64,000 bases of DNA from DALYLB01 sp964468345 (GCA_964468345.1 CAYXVZ010000014.1:1-64000), one strand, 5' to 3'; numbered from the stretch's first letter, positions 43,944 through 53,220 are shown. The notes: generated from the sequence alone by a model not told the origin. Program-made: numbers and translations.

Positions 43944-44786
43944 CTATATTACCGTCGTCACGATCTCTCGAATGCCGCGTTGCAATTCGGGATCGTCTGT
44001 GATCGGACTGGCGATGGCGATTTCGCAGGCGGTCACGGGATCCACGCCACGGGAAATCATTTGCCCCGCATAGACGAGCAGTCGGGTCGAAACGCCTTCT
44101 TCGAGCCCGTGCCCTTTCAGGTTACGCACCTTCTCGCCGATCTTGACCAGATCGCGCGCGGTGCTTTCGTCGATGCCGCCTTCGTGCGCGACGATCTGCG
44201 TCTCGGCCTCGGCCGGCGGATAATCGAATTCCAGCGAGAGAAAACGCTGGCGGGTCGATTGTTTCAAATCTTTCAGGACGCTTTGATAGCCGGGGTTATA
44301 CGAAATGACGAGCATGAAATCGTCCGGCGCGGAAAGGACCTCGCCGCGTTTTTCGACGGGCAGAATGCGCCGGTCGTCCGTCAGCGGATGGATCAACACA
44401 ATCGTGTCTTTTCGCGCTTCGACGACTTCATCGAGATAGCAGATGGCGCCGTGCCGCACGGCGGTCGTGAGCGGGCCATCGTGCCAGACGGTCTCTTCGC
44501 CTTCGAGCAGAAAGCGGCCGACCAGATCGGTCGCCGAGAGATCTTCGTGACAGGCCACGGTGATCAGCGGACGTCCCATGCGATACGCCATGGCTTCGAC
44601 AAAGCGGGTTTTTCCGCAGCCCGTCGGCCCTTTGAGCATCACGGGGAGCTTGGCTTTATACGCCGTCTCGAAAAGCGAGACTTCATCCTTGACGTTCAGA
44701 TAATACGGTTCACGGCTGACGCGGTATTTTTCGATAATCGAATCTTTTGCTTGTGCGGTCGTGCTCATTGTCTTGTTTGTGGTCAT
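43944..44786 (-). CDS. CbbQ/NorQ-type MoxR AAA+ ATPase
   Basis: 280 residues from the ATG at 44786 (GCAGG directly upstream; 44768 is also possible). Walker A GPTGCGKT at 53-60, Walker B AICYLDEV at 114-121, sensor segment FMLVISYNPGYQ and arginine-rich STRQRFLSLEF are all present. The ACHEDLSATDLVGRFLLEGE stretch is diagnostic for the CbbQ/NorQ/GpvN subgroup. It should form a hexamer that remodels a target enzyme in concert with the VWA protein downstream. No Rubisco, nitric oxide reductase or gas-vesicle gene is nearby, so the target is open. Confidence 0.9.
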   Translation of the reverse strand: MTTNKTMSTTAQAKDSIIEKYRVSREPYYLNVKDEVSLFETAYKAKLPVMLKGPTGCGKTRFVEAMAYRMGRPLITVACHEDLSATDLVGRFLLEGEETVWHDGPLTTAVRHGAICYLDEVVEARKDTIVLIHPLTDDRRILPVEKRGEVLSAPDDFMLVISYNPGYQSVLKDLKQSTRQRFLSLEFDYPPAEAETQIVAHEGGIDESTARDLVKIGEKVRNLKGHGLEEGVSTRLLVYAGQMISRGVDPVTACEIAIASPITDDPELQRGIREIVTTVI

Positions 44787-44935
44787 CCCTGCGCGATATT
44801 CAAGATTCCCTGCCAAGCGACATCGGTGCCCGCGTGCGCTTGGTTCTCGTAGAGGCCCCGGCGGCATGACCCGGGTCGGTCTATGATACAATCAGGGTCT
44901 GTATCTTAACACTGGACCGGGATAAACTGAAATCT

Positions 44936-46099
44936 ATGATTGCGGTTGCCTTAAGCGGCGGGGTCGACAGTTCGACGGCCGCGGCTCTCTTAAAAAATCA
45001 GGGACACGAGCTGGTCGGTTTCTCGATGCAGCTCTGGAATCAAAGGCGCATCAATGTCGGGCCGGACGGCGAACCGTTGCCTTCGCGCTGTTGTTCGCTG
45101 GATGACCTGTACGACGCCCGCACCGTTGCGGCCAAGCTGGGCTTCCCTTTTTATGTCGTCAACCTCGAAGAAGAATTCGAGAACGATGTCGTCAAACCGT
45201 TTGTTAACAAATACTTGGACGGACTGACGCCGAGCCCGTGCGTGGCCTGCAATTCCTTTCTGAAATTCGACAAACTGGTCGAACTGGCGCAAACGGCCGA
45301 GGCCACCAAGGTCGCGACCGGCCATTATGCCCGCGTCCAATTCGATGAAGCGCGCAATCGATGGCTGTTGCTGCGCGCGGTGAACCGTCCCAAGGATCAA
45401 TCCTATTTTTTGTTTGAACTCACTCAGGAACAGTTGCAGTTTGCAATGTTTCCCCTGGGAGAAATGACCAAACAGGAAGTCCGGGACATCGCCGCGGCCG
45501 CCGGCCTGCCGACCGCGCAAAAACCGGAGAGCCAGGAAATTTGTTTCATTCCGGACGGGAATTACGCGAAATTCATCGAGCGTTATCTGGAAGAAGACCG
45601 CGCCACGGCCACGAGCGCCAATGACGTTCCGGTGCGCCCCCAGCCGCTGGTCCAGATCGGCGGCCTCGGCGCGTCAAAACTGACGCCCGGCGATATCGTC
45701 ACGACGTCCGGCGAAGTCCTGGGCCGCCATCAGGGCATTCATCGGTACACGGTCGGCCAGCGCCGCGGCATCGGTATTTCTTCCCCGGAGCCGCTCTATG
45801 TCGTCGAAGTCGATGCGAACAAAAACCGCGTGGTGGTCGGTTCGGCCGATGATCTGCTCAAGCACGAAATGACCGTCGAGCGGCTGAACTGGATTTCCCT
45901 TCCAACCCTGACCGCGCCGATCGACGTCACGGTCAAAATCCGATCGCGCGCCGAAGAAGCCGCGGCCACGCTCTCTCCGAATCCGGACGGTTCCGTGCAA
46001 GTCCGCTTCGCCGAGGCCCAGCGCGCCGTCACGCCGGGGCAGGCCGCCGTTTTTTATGACGGCGACATCGTCGTCGGCGGCGGCTGGATTCGCCGCTGA
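44936..46099 (+). CDS. mnmA: tRNA-specific 2-thiouridylase MnmA
   Basis: 387 residues, full length. The PP-loop ALSGGVDSSTAA near the N-terminus activates U34 of tRNA(Lys/Glu/Gln) with ATP. Catalytic cysteines are expected in TPSPCVACNSFLKFD and ESQEICFIPDGNY. YTVGQRRGIGIS and the C-terminal RCxYR-like barrel region (VQVRFAEAQRAVTPGQAAVFYDGDIVVGGG) complete the family signature. It thiolates the wobble uridine. The gene is divergent from the CbbQ-like gene across a 149-nt spacer with an AT-rich TATGATACAAT patch that could be a -10 region. Confidence 0.95.
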   Translation: MIAVALSGGVDSSTAAALLKNQGHELVGFSMQLWNQRRINVGPDGEPLPSRCCSLDDLYDARTVAAKLGFPFYVVNLEEEFENDVVKPFVNKYLDGLTPSPCVACNSFLKFDKLVELAQTAEATKVATGHYARVQFDEARNRWLLLRAVNRPKDQSYFLFELTQEQLQFAMFPLGEMTKQEVRDIAAAAGLPTAQKPESQEICFIPDGNYAKFIERYLEEDRATATSANDVPVRPQPLVQIGGLGASKLTPGDIVTTSGEVLGRHQGIHRYTVGQRRGIGISSPEPLYVVEVDANKNRVVVGSADDLLKHEMTVERLNWISLPTLTAPIDVTVKIRSRAEEAAATLSPNPDGSVQVRFAEAQRAVTPGQAAVFYDGDIVVGGGWIRR

Positions 46100-46110
46100 T
46101 TATTTTCGCC

Positions 46111-46266
46111 GCAGATAAACGCAGAAAAACGCAGATTCATTCTTCTGATCTGCGTTTTTCTGTTTGATCTGCATTGTCTTGTTTGTCGGTGCTCTTTTTC
46201 GCCGCAGATGAACGAAGACAAACGCGGATTCTTTTTTGATCTGCGTTTGTCTGTCAGATCTGCGGC
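46111..46266. repeat. Two D-family hairpins in tandem (D3)
   Basis: First hairpin: arms 46111-46136 and 46148-46172 (GCAGATAAAC/GCAGAAAAAC decamers). Second: arms about 46201-46228 and 46238-46266 (GCCGCAGATGAACGAAGAC). Both fill the spacer before the decarboxylase gene. Confidence 0.82.
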
Positions 46267-46314
46267 TCTTCCCTTCTTCACGATCCGCGGCCTGCGCGGG
46301 TCTGCGGCTCAACA

Positions 46315-47733
46315 ATGGATCCAAGCAAAATTGAGTTGTCGCCGGAGGAGATGCGGCGGCTGGGATATCGAGTGATCGATGAGATCGTCGATCATATTGA
46401 AACGCTCCGCGAGCAGCCGCCGATCCGGCTCAACACGCGCGCGACGCTGGAGGCGAAGCTTCGCGAACCGATTCCGGAACAGCCGGGGGAAATCGACGCG
46501 GCGCTGGAGCAGATCAAACGAGATGTCTGGACGAGCATGGCGCATGTCACGCACCCGCGTTTTTTCGCCTTTATTCCGGAGCCGGGAAATTATGTGGGCG
46601 CGCTGGCGGATATGCTGGTGGCGGGGCTCAATCCCTTTGCGGGCACATGGCTCGGCGGCTCGGGACCGGCCCAGATCGAGATCGTCACGATCGATTGGCT
46701 GCGCGAATTGTGCGGGTTGCCGGCCGAAGCGGGCGGCCTGTTCGTCTCGGGCGGGTCGATGGCGAACCTGACGGCGCTGGCCGTCGCGCGGCACGTGAAG
46801 CTCGCGGATCAAACGGCAAACGCGCGCGTGTATTGCTCCGATCAGACGCATTCATGCGTCGAACGCGCGCTGCGCGTTCTGGGCTTTGCGACGGAGCAGA
46901 TCGTCAAGATTCCCTGCGACGATCGCTTTCAATTGCCGATGGAAGCGCTGCAAAGAGCGATTGCGCATGACCGCGCCGCGGGACGGCGTCCGTTCTGCGT
47001 GGTCGCGAATGCGGGCGCGGTGAATACGGGAGCCGTCGATCCCTTGCCCGCGCTGGCCGAATATTGCCGCGCGCAGGATTTATGGCTGCACGTCGATGGG
47101 GCGTATGGCGCGGCCGCGGTGCTCTCGGAGAAAGGGCGGCAAATGCTGGCCGGCATCGAACAGGTCGATTCGCTAGCGCTCGATCCGCACAAGTGGTTGT
47201 TTCAACCCTTTGAAATGGGATGCGTGCTGGTGCGCGACCGCAGCCTGCTCAAAAAGACCTTTCGGATTTTGCCGGAGTATCTGGCCGATACGCAGTTCGC
47301 GGGCGAAGAAGTCAATTTCTGCGACTACGGCATTCAACTGACGCGGGGCTTTCGCGCATTGAAGCTATGGCTCTCGTTCAAGACCTTTGGCGTCGCGGCC
47401 TTTCGCGAAGCCATTCAGCGCGGCATCGAGATGGCGGAGTTGGCGGAGAAAACGCTGCGCGAACACGGCCAATTCGAAATTCTCTCGCCGGCCACTCTCG
47501 GGCTGGTGGCCTTTCGCTATGTTCCGAAAGGCGCATCGGAAGAGGAGATCAACGACATCAATCAGCGGCTGGTCCGCGCAATGATCGAAGACGGGTATGT
47601 CTTCGCCTCTTCGACGACGCTGCGCGGAAAAACGGCGCTGCGGCTCTGCACGATCAATCCTCGTTCGACCGAAGAAGATATTTCGTCGAGCATTGCGCGC
47701 ATTGCGGAATTGGGATCGAAGCTGTTCGAATAA
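46315..47733 (+). CDS. PLP-dependent group II decarboxylase (aromatic-L-amino-acid-decarboxylase-like)
   Basis: 472 residues, cytoplasmic. Family marks: N-terminal swapped helices (EEMRRLGYRVIDEIVDHIE), HPRFFAFIPEPGNYVGALADML, the PLP-phosphate loop FVSGGSMANLTAL, DGAYGAAAVL with the cofactor-contacting Asp, and Schiff-base Lys in LALDPHKWLFQPFE. The best-known relatives decarboxylate Tyr, DOPA, Trp or related amino acids, but the substrate loop is not diagnostic by eye. The ATG at 46315 follows directly on the D3 repeats with no clear ribosome site. Monocistronic in appearance. Confidence 0.88.
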   Translation: MDPSKIELSPEEMRRLGYRVIDEIVDHIETLREQPPIRLNTRATLEAKLREPIPEQPGEIDAALEQIKRDVWTSMAHVTHPRFFAFIPEPGNYVGALADMLVAGLNPFAGTWLGGSGPAQIEIVTIDWLRELCGLPAEAGGLFVSGGSMANLTALAVARHVKLADQTANARVYCSDQTHSCVERALRVLGFATEQIVKIPCDDRFQLPMEALQRAIAHDRAAGRRPFCVVANAGAVNTGAVDPLPALAEYCRAQDLWLHVDGAYGAAAVLSEKGRQMLAGIEQVDSLALDPHKWLFQPFEMGCVLVRDRSLLKKTFRILPEYLADTQFAGEEVNFCDYGIQLTRGFRALKLWLSFKTFGVAAFREAIQRGIEMAELAEKTLREHGQFEILSPATLGLVAFRYVPKGASEEEINDINQRLVRAMIEDGYVFASSTTLRGKTALRLCTINPRSTEEDISSSIARIAELGSKLFE

Positions 47734-47759
47734 TCACCTTCATTTTGAAATAAAACCTT

Positions 47760-48022
47760 TACCACGAAGAAACGAAGAGCACGAAGGAGAGAAAGAAGGC
47801 TTCTCATGCATCTTTCTTCGTATTACAAATTCCCAAAATCTTGTTTTCATAGCGCGGTTTTCAATGCCGAACGGTCGAGAGTGCAACCCAAACGAAAATA
47901 ACGAAACAAACAAAGCTTCATTTCAGCTTTCGTCTGTTTCGATATTTTCGTTTGGGTCGTACTCACTCTTTACTTCCTTGGTTACAGCTTCGCTTCTTCG
48001 TGCTCTTCGTTTCTTCGTGGTA
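47760..48022. repeat. Nested palindromes: B3 inserted inside the loop of A3
   Basis: Outer A-family arms at 47760-47785 and 47996-48022. The loop contains a B-family hairpin (about 47886-47960; ACCCAAACGAAAATAACGAAAC and its complement). The whole 321-nt spacer between the convergent decarboxylase and polA genes is occupied by this compound element; no gene is seen. Confidence 0.87.
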
Positions 48023-48054
48023 AAAAGCTTTGACCCAAAGTTGTTTTCCCTGAT

Positions 48055-50673
48055 TTAGGGTTTCGCGTCCACCCAATTTTCCCCATAACCGATTTCGACT
48101 TCGAGGGGAACGTCGATCGTTGCGGCTTCCTCCATGGCTTTTTTCACGACCTGAATGGTCTTTTCAATTTCCTTTTTCGGGACTTCGAAAACCAGTTCGT
48201 CGTGAACCTGCAAAATCATTTTGGCATGCAGCTTCTCGCGGCGAAGCGCATCGGCGACGGCCAGCATGGCGAGCTTGACGATATCGGAGGCCGAGCCCTG
48301 CATCGGCATATTGACGGCTTCGCGTTCGGCGCGGGCGCGGGCCGGGCCTTTGCTGGCGAGATCGGGCAGGCGGCGCAGGCGGCCGAAGATCGAGCGCGCC
48401 GCGTTGTTTTCTTCGCGGGCCTTGTCCGGAAATTCGTCCATGTATTTTTTCACGCCGGCATAGGTTCGGTAATAGTCTTCAATCACGCGCTTGGCTTCAG
48501 CGCGGGAAATGCCGACGCGCTGCGCAAGGCCGAAGGGCCCGATGACATAGGCGATGCCGAAATTGACGATCTTGGCCTTGCGCCGGGCTTCTTTAAGTTC
48601 GGCATCGGTCTTGGCGTGAAAAACTTCGCGCGCCGTGCGCGTGTGAATGTCTTCGCCCTTGCGGAAGGTTTCGACCATCACCGGATCTTTCGTCACGTGC
48701 GCCAGCAGGCGCAATTCGATCTGCGAATAATCGGCCGAGAGCAGGACGTTCCCTTCGGCCGGAATAAAGGCGCGGCGAATGCGCCGGCCGAGTTCCGTGC
48801 GCACCGGTATGTTCTGCAGATTCGGATCGGTCGAAGAAAGCCGCCCCGTCGCGGCGATCGTCTGATTGAGCGTCGTGTGAATGCGGCCATCGACCGGCGA
48901 TATCAGCGAAGGCAAGGCCTCGACATAGGTGCTCTTGAGCTTGGCGACTTCGCGATGCTCGATGATCAGGCGCGGCAGCTCGTATTTCTCCGCCAGTTCA
49001 TCCAGGACGTCGCGACCGGTCGCGATCTTGCCCGTCGCCGTGCGCTTCGAAACCTCGTAATTCAATTCCTCGAAAATCTCGCCGAGCTGTTGCGGCGAGC
49101 CGATGTTGAATTCGCGCCCGGCAAGTTTGTAAATGTCTTTCGTCAGCCGCTCGAGTTCCTTTTCCATCACGACCGACAGATCGGCGAGCGCGGATTTATC
49201 GACCAGAAAGCCCGCTCGCTCCATTTCATAGAGCACGGGCACGATCGGCATTTCGATTTTGCGGTATACCTCGTCGAGACCGTCTTCCAGAATTTTTGCG
49301 GCAAGAATATCCGCCAGCCGCAGCGTCAGGTCGGCGCACTGCGCGGCCGTGTTCTCTCCATCGACGGAGATCGACAGGCCCGCGTGCAGGTTCGCGAGCG
49401 GGACCAATTCATATTTCGCGCGATCGGAATCGAGCAAATAGCCCTGCAGCATCGTGTCGTCCGAAACGTTTTCGATCGTGATGCCCTCCGCGCCGAGCAC
49501 ATGCATCGCGCGCTTCCAATCGTGCACGGCCTTTTCGACGAGACCGTTGTCGAAGATGTCTTTGAGCAGGGCGATCGCGGCGGCGCGGTCTTCGCTTTGT
49601 TCAAGGTCGTAATACTCGCCCGTGCCGTGAGCGGAAGAGAATGCAATGCCGGCGAGCTTGCCGCCCGCTTCGCGCAGCGAGAAGGCGAAACGCTCGCGAT
49701 TGAGCAGCGACGTCGTCAGCTTTCGCAACTGCTCGACCGTCGTGAGGTTCTTATACCGGGATTCCGAAACCTCCGATTCGCTCTTGCCCGCGGCCGCGGC
49801 CTTCGCGCCATCCGCAAATTCCTGCGTGAACGTATGAAATTCGAGTTCGGAAAACAGCGCATAAGCTTTTTGGCGATCGGGCGGTTCTAGAATCAACGCT
49901 TCGAGGTCGAGTTCGACGGGGACATTGCAATCGATGGTGGCAAGCTGCTTCGATTGCAGGATCTGATCGCGATTGTCCCGCAAGGATTCGCGATAGGTTT
50001 TCTTTTTGACCTGCTCCCAGCCGTCGAGCGCCGCTTCGATCGTGCCGAATTGTTCGAGCAGACCGACCGCTCCCTTTTCGCCGATGCCGGGCGCCCCCGG
50101 AATGCCGTCGACGGCATCGCCCATCAGGCCCAGCCAGTCCACGATCTGATCGGCCCGCACGCCGTATTTCACCTTCACGCCCGCTTCGTCGAGCATCGTC
50201 TCGCCGCTCTTATCCACGCGGATCATGGTGATATCGGGATCGTGCACGAGCTGCGCGAGATCCTTGTCATTGGTCACGATCACGGTTTGCAGTCCGACCT
50301 TCGCGGCTTTTTTCGCCAGCGTACCGATAATATCGTCGGCTTCATAGCGGGCCATTTTCAGCACCGGCACGCGCAGGGCTTCGCACACGCGATCGATGTA
50401 AGGCAACTGCGTGGCGAGGTCTTCCGGCATGTCGGGCCGGTGCGCTTTGTAGGCGGCGAACTGTTCCTGCCGAAAGGTCTGTTCCTTCGAATCGAGCACC
50501 ACGCCCAGATAATCCGGCTTATGATCCGTGATCATCTTGCGCAGCGTCACCGTGAAGCCATACGTCGCATTGGTCGGCATCCCTTTCGAATTCGACAAGC
50601 CGCGAATCGCATAATAGGCCCGAAAAATGTTGGACATTCCATCGATCAGGAAGAGGCGTTTCTTGTTTGACAT
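48055..50673 (-). CDS. polA: DNA polymerase I
   Basis: 872 residues from the ATG at 50673. Residues ~1-290 form the 5'-3' exonuclease/FEN domain (FLIDGMSNIFRAYYAI, KMARYEADDIIGTLA, GVRADQIVDWLGLMGD). The middle 3'-5' exonuclease-like domain has FAFSLREAG where active enzymes have FDxE, so proofreading is probably lost. The polymerase domain has motif A DYSQIELRLLAH, motif B (RRKAKIVNFGIAY) and motif C QVHDELVFEVP. It fills gaps and removes RNA primers. The predicted -10 box sits seven bases before the ATG, suggesting a leaderless transcript. Confidence 0.95.
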   Translation of the reverse strand: MSNKKRLFLIDGMSNIFRAYYAIRGLSNSKGMPTNATYGFTVTLRKMITDHKPDYLGVVLDSKEQTFRQEQFAAYKAHRPDMPEDLATQLPYIDRVCEALRVPVLKMARYEADDIIGTLAKKAAKVGLQTVIVTNDKDLAQLVHDPDITMIRVDKSGETMLDEAGVKVKYGVRADQIVDWLGLMGDAVDGIPGAPGIGEKGAVGLLEQFGTIEAALDGWEQVKKKTYRESLRDNRDQILQSKQLATIDCNVPVELDLEALILEPPDRQKAYALFSELEFHTFTQEFADGAKAAAAGKSESEVSESRYKNLTTVEQLRKLTTSLLNRERFAFSLREAGGKLAGIAFSSAHGTGEYYDLEQSEDRAAAIALLKDIFDNGLVEKAVHDWKRAMHVLGAEGITIENVSDDTMLQGYLLDSDRAKYELVPLANLHAGLSISVDGENTAAQCADLTLRLADILAAKILEDGLDEVYRKIEMPIVPVLYEMERAGFLVDKSALADLSVVMEKELERLTKDIYKLAGREFNIGSPQQLGEIFEELNYEVSKRTATGKIATGRDVLDELAEKYELPRLIIEHREVAKLKSTYVEALPSLISPVDGRIHTTLNQTIAATGRLSSTDPNLQNIPVRTELGRRIRRAFIPAEGNVLLSADYSQIELRLLAHVTKDPVMVETFRKGEDIHTRTAREVFHAKTDAELKEARRKAKIVNFGIAYVIGPFGLAQRVGISRAEAKRVIEDYYRTYAGVKKYMDEFPDKAREENNAARSIFGRLRRLPDLASKGPARARAEREAVNMPMQGSASDIVKLAMLAVADALRREKLHAKMILQVHDELVFEVPKKEIEKTIQVVKKAMEEAATIDVPLEVEIGYGENWVDAKP

Positions 50674-50680
50674 GGGCGGA

Positions 50681-50710
50681 ATTATAGGCGTTGAACTTGT
50701 TTTCGACCAA
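50681..50710 (-). promoter_or_regulatory. Predicted polA promoter giving a leaderless mRNA
   Basis: On the minus strand, TTGGTC (50705-50710), an 18-nt spacer and perfect TATAAT (50681-50686). Transcription starting the usual ~7 nt downstream would begin at or next to the A of the polA ATG (50673). No ribosome site lies between. Confidence 0.5.
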
Positions 50711-50738
50711 GAGAGCCCCAGAATCAGGGACGGAAAAT

Positions 50739-50799
50739 CAAAAGGCAAATATCAAAAGGCAATAATTCCCTCCTTTTGCCTTTTGATATTTGCCTTTTG
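50739..50799. repeat. Palindromic element N (AAAAGGCAAATATC hairpin)
   Basis: Perfect 24-nt arms at 50739-50762 and 50776-50799 with a 13-nt loop, between the polA start and the SDR stop. It lies just upstream of the polA -35 region. Confidence 0.88.
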
Positions 50800-50855
50800 C
50801 CCTTTGATTTCCTCAGCGAAATTACATCTTGTGAAATCTCATCAGCAAAGTGGAT

Positions 50856-51629
50856 TCAGGCCTTCACGCCAACTCCGACCGTCCATCCGCCGTCAACGGT
50901 GATCGTCTGGCCGGTGATGTAATCGGAGGCTTCGGTGGCGAGCAGGACCGTTGCGCCGGCCAACTCGGAAGGCAGGCCCGGACGGCCCATCGGAATCACG
51001 CTGACGGCGCTGTCATACAGGTCGGGATTCGAAAAGATCGAATCGGTCATCTGCGTCCAGAAACGGCCCGGCGCGATGGCATTGACGCAGATGTTCTGTC
51101 TGGCCATCTCGACGGCCATGGCGCGGGTCATCTGGCGCATGCCGCCCTTGGTAATGGCGTAAACGGAAACATTCGGCACGACGATCTCGGCCGCAATCGA
51201 ACTGACATTGATGATCTTGCCGCGGCCGATGCGACGCATAATGCGCGCGGCTTCCTGCGCGGCGAAATACGCGCCTTTGAGATTGATCGAGAGAATGCGA
51301 TCCCAGTCCTCGACGGTGATTTCATCGGCCGGCCGGCGCAGGTTCACGGCCGCCGCATTCACGAGCACATCCAGACGGCCGAAATGCGCATCGGTGCGCG
51401 CGACCATTGCGCGAACGGCTTCGACGTCGCCGACATCGCCGGGCAACACCAGCGCCTTGCGGCCGATCGCGCGAATCAATTCCGCCGTGTTTTCAAGCTC
51501 CGCTTCCGTGCGCGCCGCAATCGCAACATCCGCGCCCGCGTGCGCCAGCGCCAGCGCCATCGCGACGCCCAGGCCGCGCCCGCCGCCCGTCACCAGCGCC
51601 GCCCGCCCATCCAGCCGAAAGCTCGGCAT
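50856..51629 (-). CDS. Short-chain dehydrogenase/reductase
   Basis: 257 residues from the ATG at 51629 (a GTG lies one codon upstream; the longer frame runs into repeat K3). The NAD(P) loop is VTGGGRGLGVAMA. LVNAAAVN stands in for the NNAG motif, the catalytic Ser is in IINVSSIAAE, and Tyr/Lys are in VYAITKGGM. The late IAPGRFWTQMTD and ITGQTITVDGGW are typical of classical SDRs such as gluconate 5-dehydrogenase or 3-oxoacyl reductases. The substrate is not assignable. Followed downstream by polA but separated from it by element N. Confidence 0.88.
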   Translation of the reverse strand: MPSFRLDGRAALVTGGGRGLGVAMALALAHAGADVAIAARTEAELENTAELIRAIGRKALVLPGDVGDVEAVRAMVARTDAHFGRLDVLVNAAAVNLRRPADEITVEDWDRILSINLKGAYFAAQEAARIMRRIGRGKIINVSSIAAEIVVPNVSVYAITKGGMRQMTRAMAVEMARQNICVNAIAPGRFWTQMTDSIFSNPDLYDSAVSVIPMGRPGLPSELAGATVLLATEASDYITGQTITVDGGWTVGVGVKA

Positions 51630-51683
51630 CACGAATTCACTATCGAGGGGTCTTTTTCTTTCCACAATTCTTATCCTTTTAAT

Positions 51684-51775
51684 TTTTGCCACAGAGACAC
51701 AGAGGCACGGAGAAGAAAGAAAAGAGAAATCTCTCTCTTCTTTTTTCTCCGTGCCTCTGTGCCTCTGTGGCAAAA
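51684..51775. repeat. Palindromic element K3 (CACAGAGG octamer hairpin)
   Basis: 29-nt arms at 51684-51712 and 51747-51775 with one mismatch, extended inward by purine/pyrimidine-rich complement. Lies between the SDR start and the Nramp-related gene stop. Confidence 0.9.
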
Positions 51776-51776
51776 C

Positions 51777-53192
51777 CTACTTCCGCAGCAGATCGACCAC
51801 ATACGCGCCCATCAGCCAGACGATGATGATCGTTGCGATCCATAAAAAGATCGTCACCCAGCGGGCGGGCGCGATGTCTTTAGGCAGGAGCCGATGGCGC
51901 AGGTAGAGCGTGCCGATGCCGATGACGGGCAGCATCATCGCCTGCGAGATGCCGCCGGCCTTGACCATTTTGACGGGCGATTCGAGAAACAGATAAAGCG
52001 TCACGGGCAGGATCGTCAGCAGGACGATGAAGCCGTTGCGATACTTCACACGCGTGGGATAATCCCCCGCCTCGAACATTCCCATCAGTCGCGACATATC
52101 GGCGAAGACGCGCGAGTTCGAAGCCACCGACGCGAAGATCGTTCCGTACAGCGTCGCAATGGCGCCCGCGTAAAACAGCCACAGCGACCAGCCGCCCAGC
52201 GTTTGCGTGTAGATGTTCGACAGAGTCGGAATCATATCCTTCGAGCTCGGCACCTTGCCCATGCCGTGCAGGATGCCCGCGCCGAGCAGATAAAAGGCGA
52301 TCGTCGCAATCGTATAAATCACCATCGTCGCCAGGATGTCCATGTGCATCACGCGAATCCAACCGCGGGCGCGCGCTTCCCATTTCGGCGAACCGTCGCG
52401 GCGGCCGGCGAAGCGCGCATAGCCTTTTTCGACGCACCAGTACGGATACATGAAAAGCTCGCTCGCGCCGACGCCCGTGATGCCGAACACGGCAACGGCC
52501 GTCGAAAAGCCGCCCTGGGCGGGCACCTGGAATTTCAGCCCCTCGAGCATCGCAGACCACGAGAAATATTGCGGCATGCGAATCAGCAGAACCGCGGCCA
52601 GAAAGGTCAGCATCGTGAACAGGCCGACTTTCACCATGGCCAGCCGTTCGATGCGGTCATAGCCGCCGCCCAGCAACAGGGCCAGCGTGATCCCGGCGAA
52701 AATGAAGACCCAGGTTTTCACGGCCACGCCGGGAATCAACAGATTCATCACCGCCGCCACGCCGCCGTACATCGCGCCGACCTGCAGCATCGTCAGCAGC
52801 GTCATCACGGCCCAGGCCCAGACGATCCAGTTGACCTTGACCCGCGGACCGGGCACGTGATCGAAGCTTGCCAGGCCCGTCTCGCCGCTCGCGATAATGT
52901 AACGGGCCATCTCGGCCTGCACGACCGGCTTGATCAGGCAACTGAGCAGAATCACCCACAGCGCCGTATAGCCGACCTCGGCGCCGAGCGTGGTCGTGGC
53001 AATCAGCTCTCCTGATCCCACAATCGATGCCGCCAGAATCATGCCGGGACCAATCCGCGCCAGCGCCGACCATAAGGTCGCCGGCGGCTCGCTCACGTCT
53101 TCCGGCCGCAATTGATAGGGATCCGCCACCGCTCCGGGAGCAGTCCCGGGGACGATCACATCATTCGTTACAAGCTGGGACTCCGTTGACAT
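51777..53192 (-). CDS. Nramp-related membrane transporter lacking the canonical metal site
   Basis: 471 residues with about eleven membrane helices after a ~40-residue cytoplasmic N-terminus. The overall pattern (LARIGPGMILAASIVGSGELIATT in helix 1, QAEMARYIIASGETG, GVGASELFMYPYW in helix 6) matches the Nramp/SLC11 superfamily. However, the helix-1 DPGN metal motif reads GSGE, and the helix-6 segment lacks the usual M-P-H arrangement. Such divergent members include magnesium-type transporters, so a classical manganese/iron function is doubtful. A GntR regulator gene lies upstream on the same strand and is the likely controller. Confidence 0.84.
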   Translation of the reverse strand: MSTESQLVTNDVIVPGTAPGAVADPYQLRPEDVSEPPATLWSALARIGPGMILAASIVGSGELIATTTLGAEVGYTALWVILLSCLIKPVVQAEMARYIIASGETGLASFDHVPGPRVKVNWIVWAWAVMTLLTMLQVGAMYGGVAAVMNLLIPGVAVKTWVFIFAGITLALLLGGGYDRIERLAMVKVGLFTMLTFLAAVLLIRMPQYFSWSAMLEGLKFQVPAQGGFSTAVAVFGITGVGASELFMYPYWCVEKGYARFAGRRDGSPKWEARARGWIRVMHMDILATMVIYTIATIAFYLLGAGILHGMGKVPSSKDMIPTLSNIYTQTLGGWSLWLFYAGAIATLYGTIFASVASNSRVFADMSRLMGMFEAGDYPTRVKYRNGFIVLLTILPVTLYLFLESPVKMVKAGGISQAMMLPVIGIGTLYLRHRLLPKDIAPARWVTIFLWIATIIIVWLMGAYVVDLLRK

Positions 53193-53220
53193 AGGTTTGG
53201 TCCTGTCGTTGTTAAGGAGA

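Noticed and set aside
40691..44786. Rubisco activase assignment for the CbbQ/CbbO-like pair
   Set aside because: No Rubisco genes in the window; the subgroup also serves nitric oxide reductase and other clients.
48202..49890. 562-codon open frame antisense to polA
   Set aside because: Overlaps conserved polymerase motifs and has no protein-like features.
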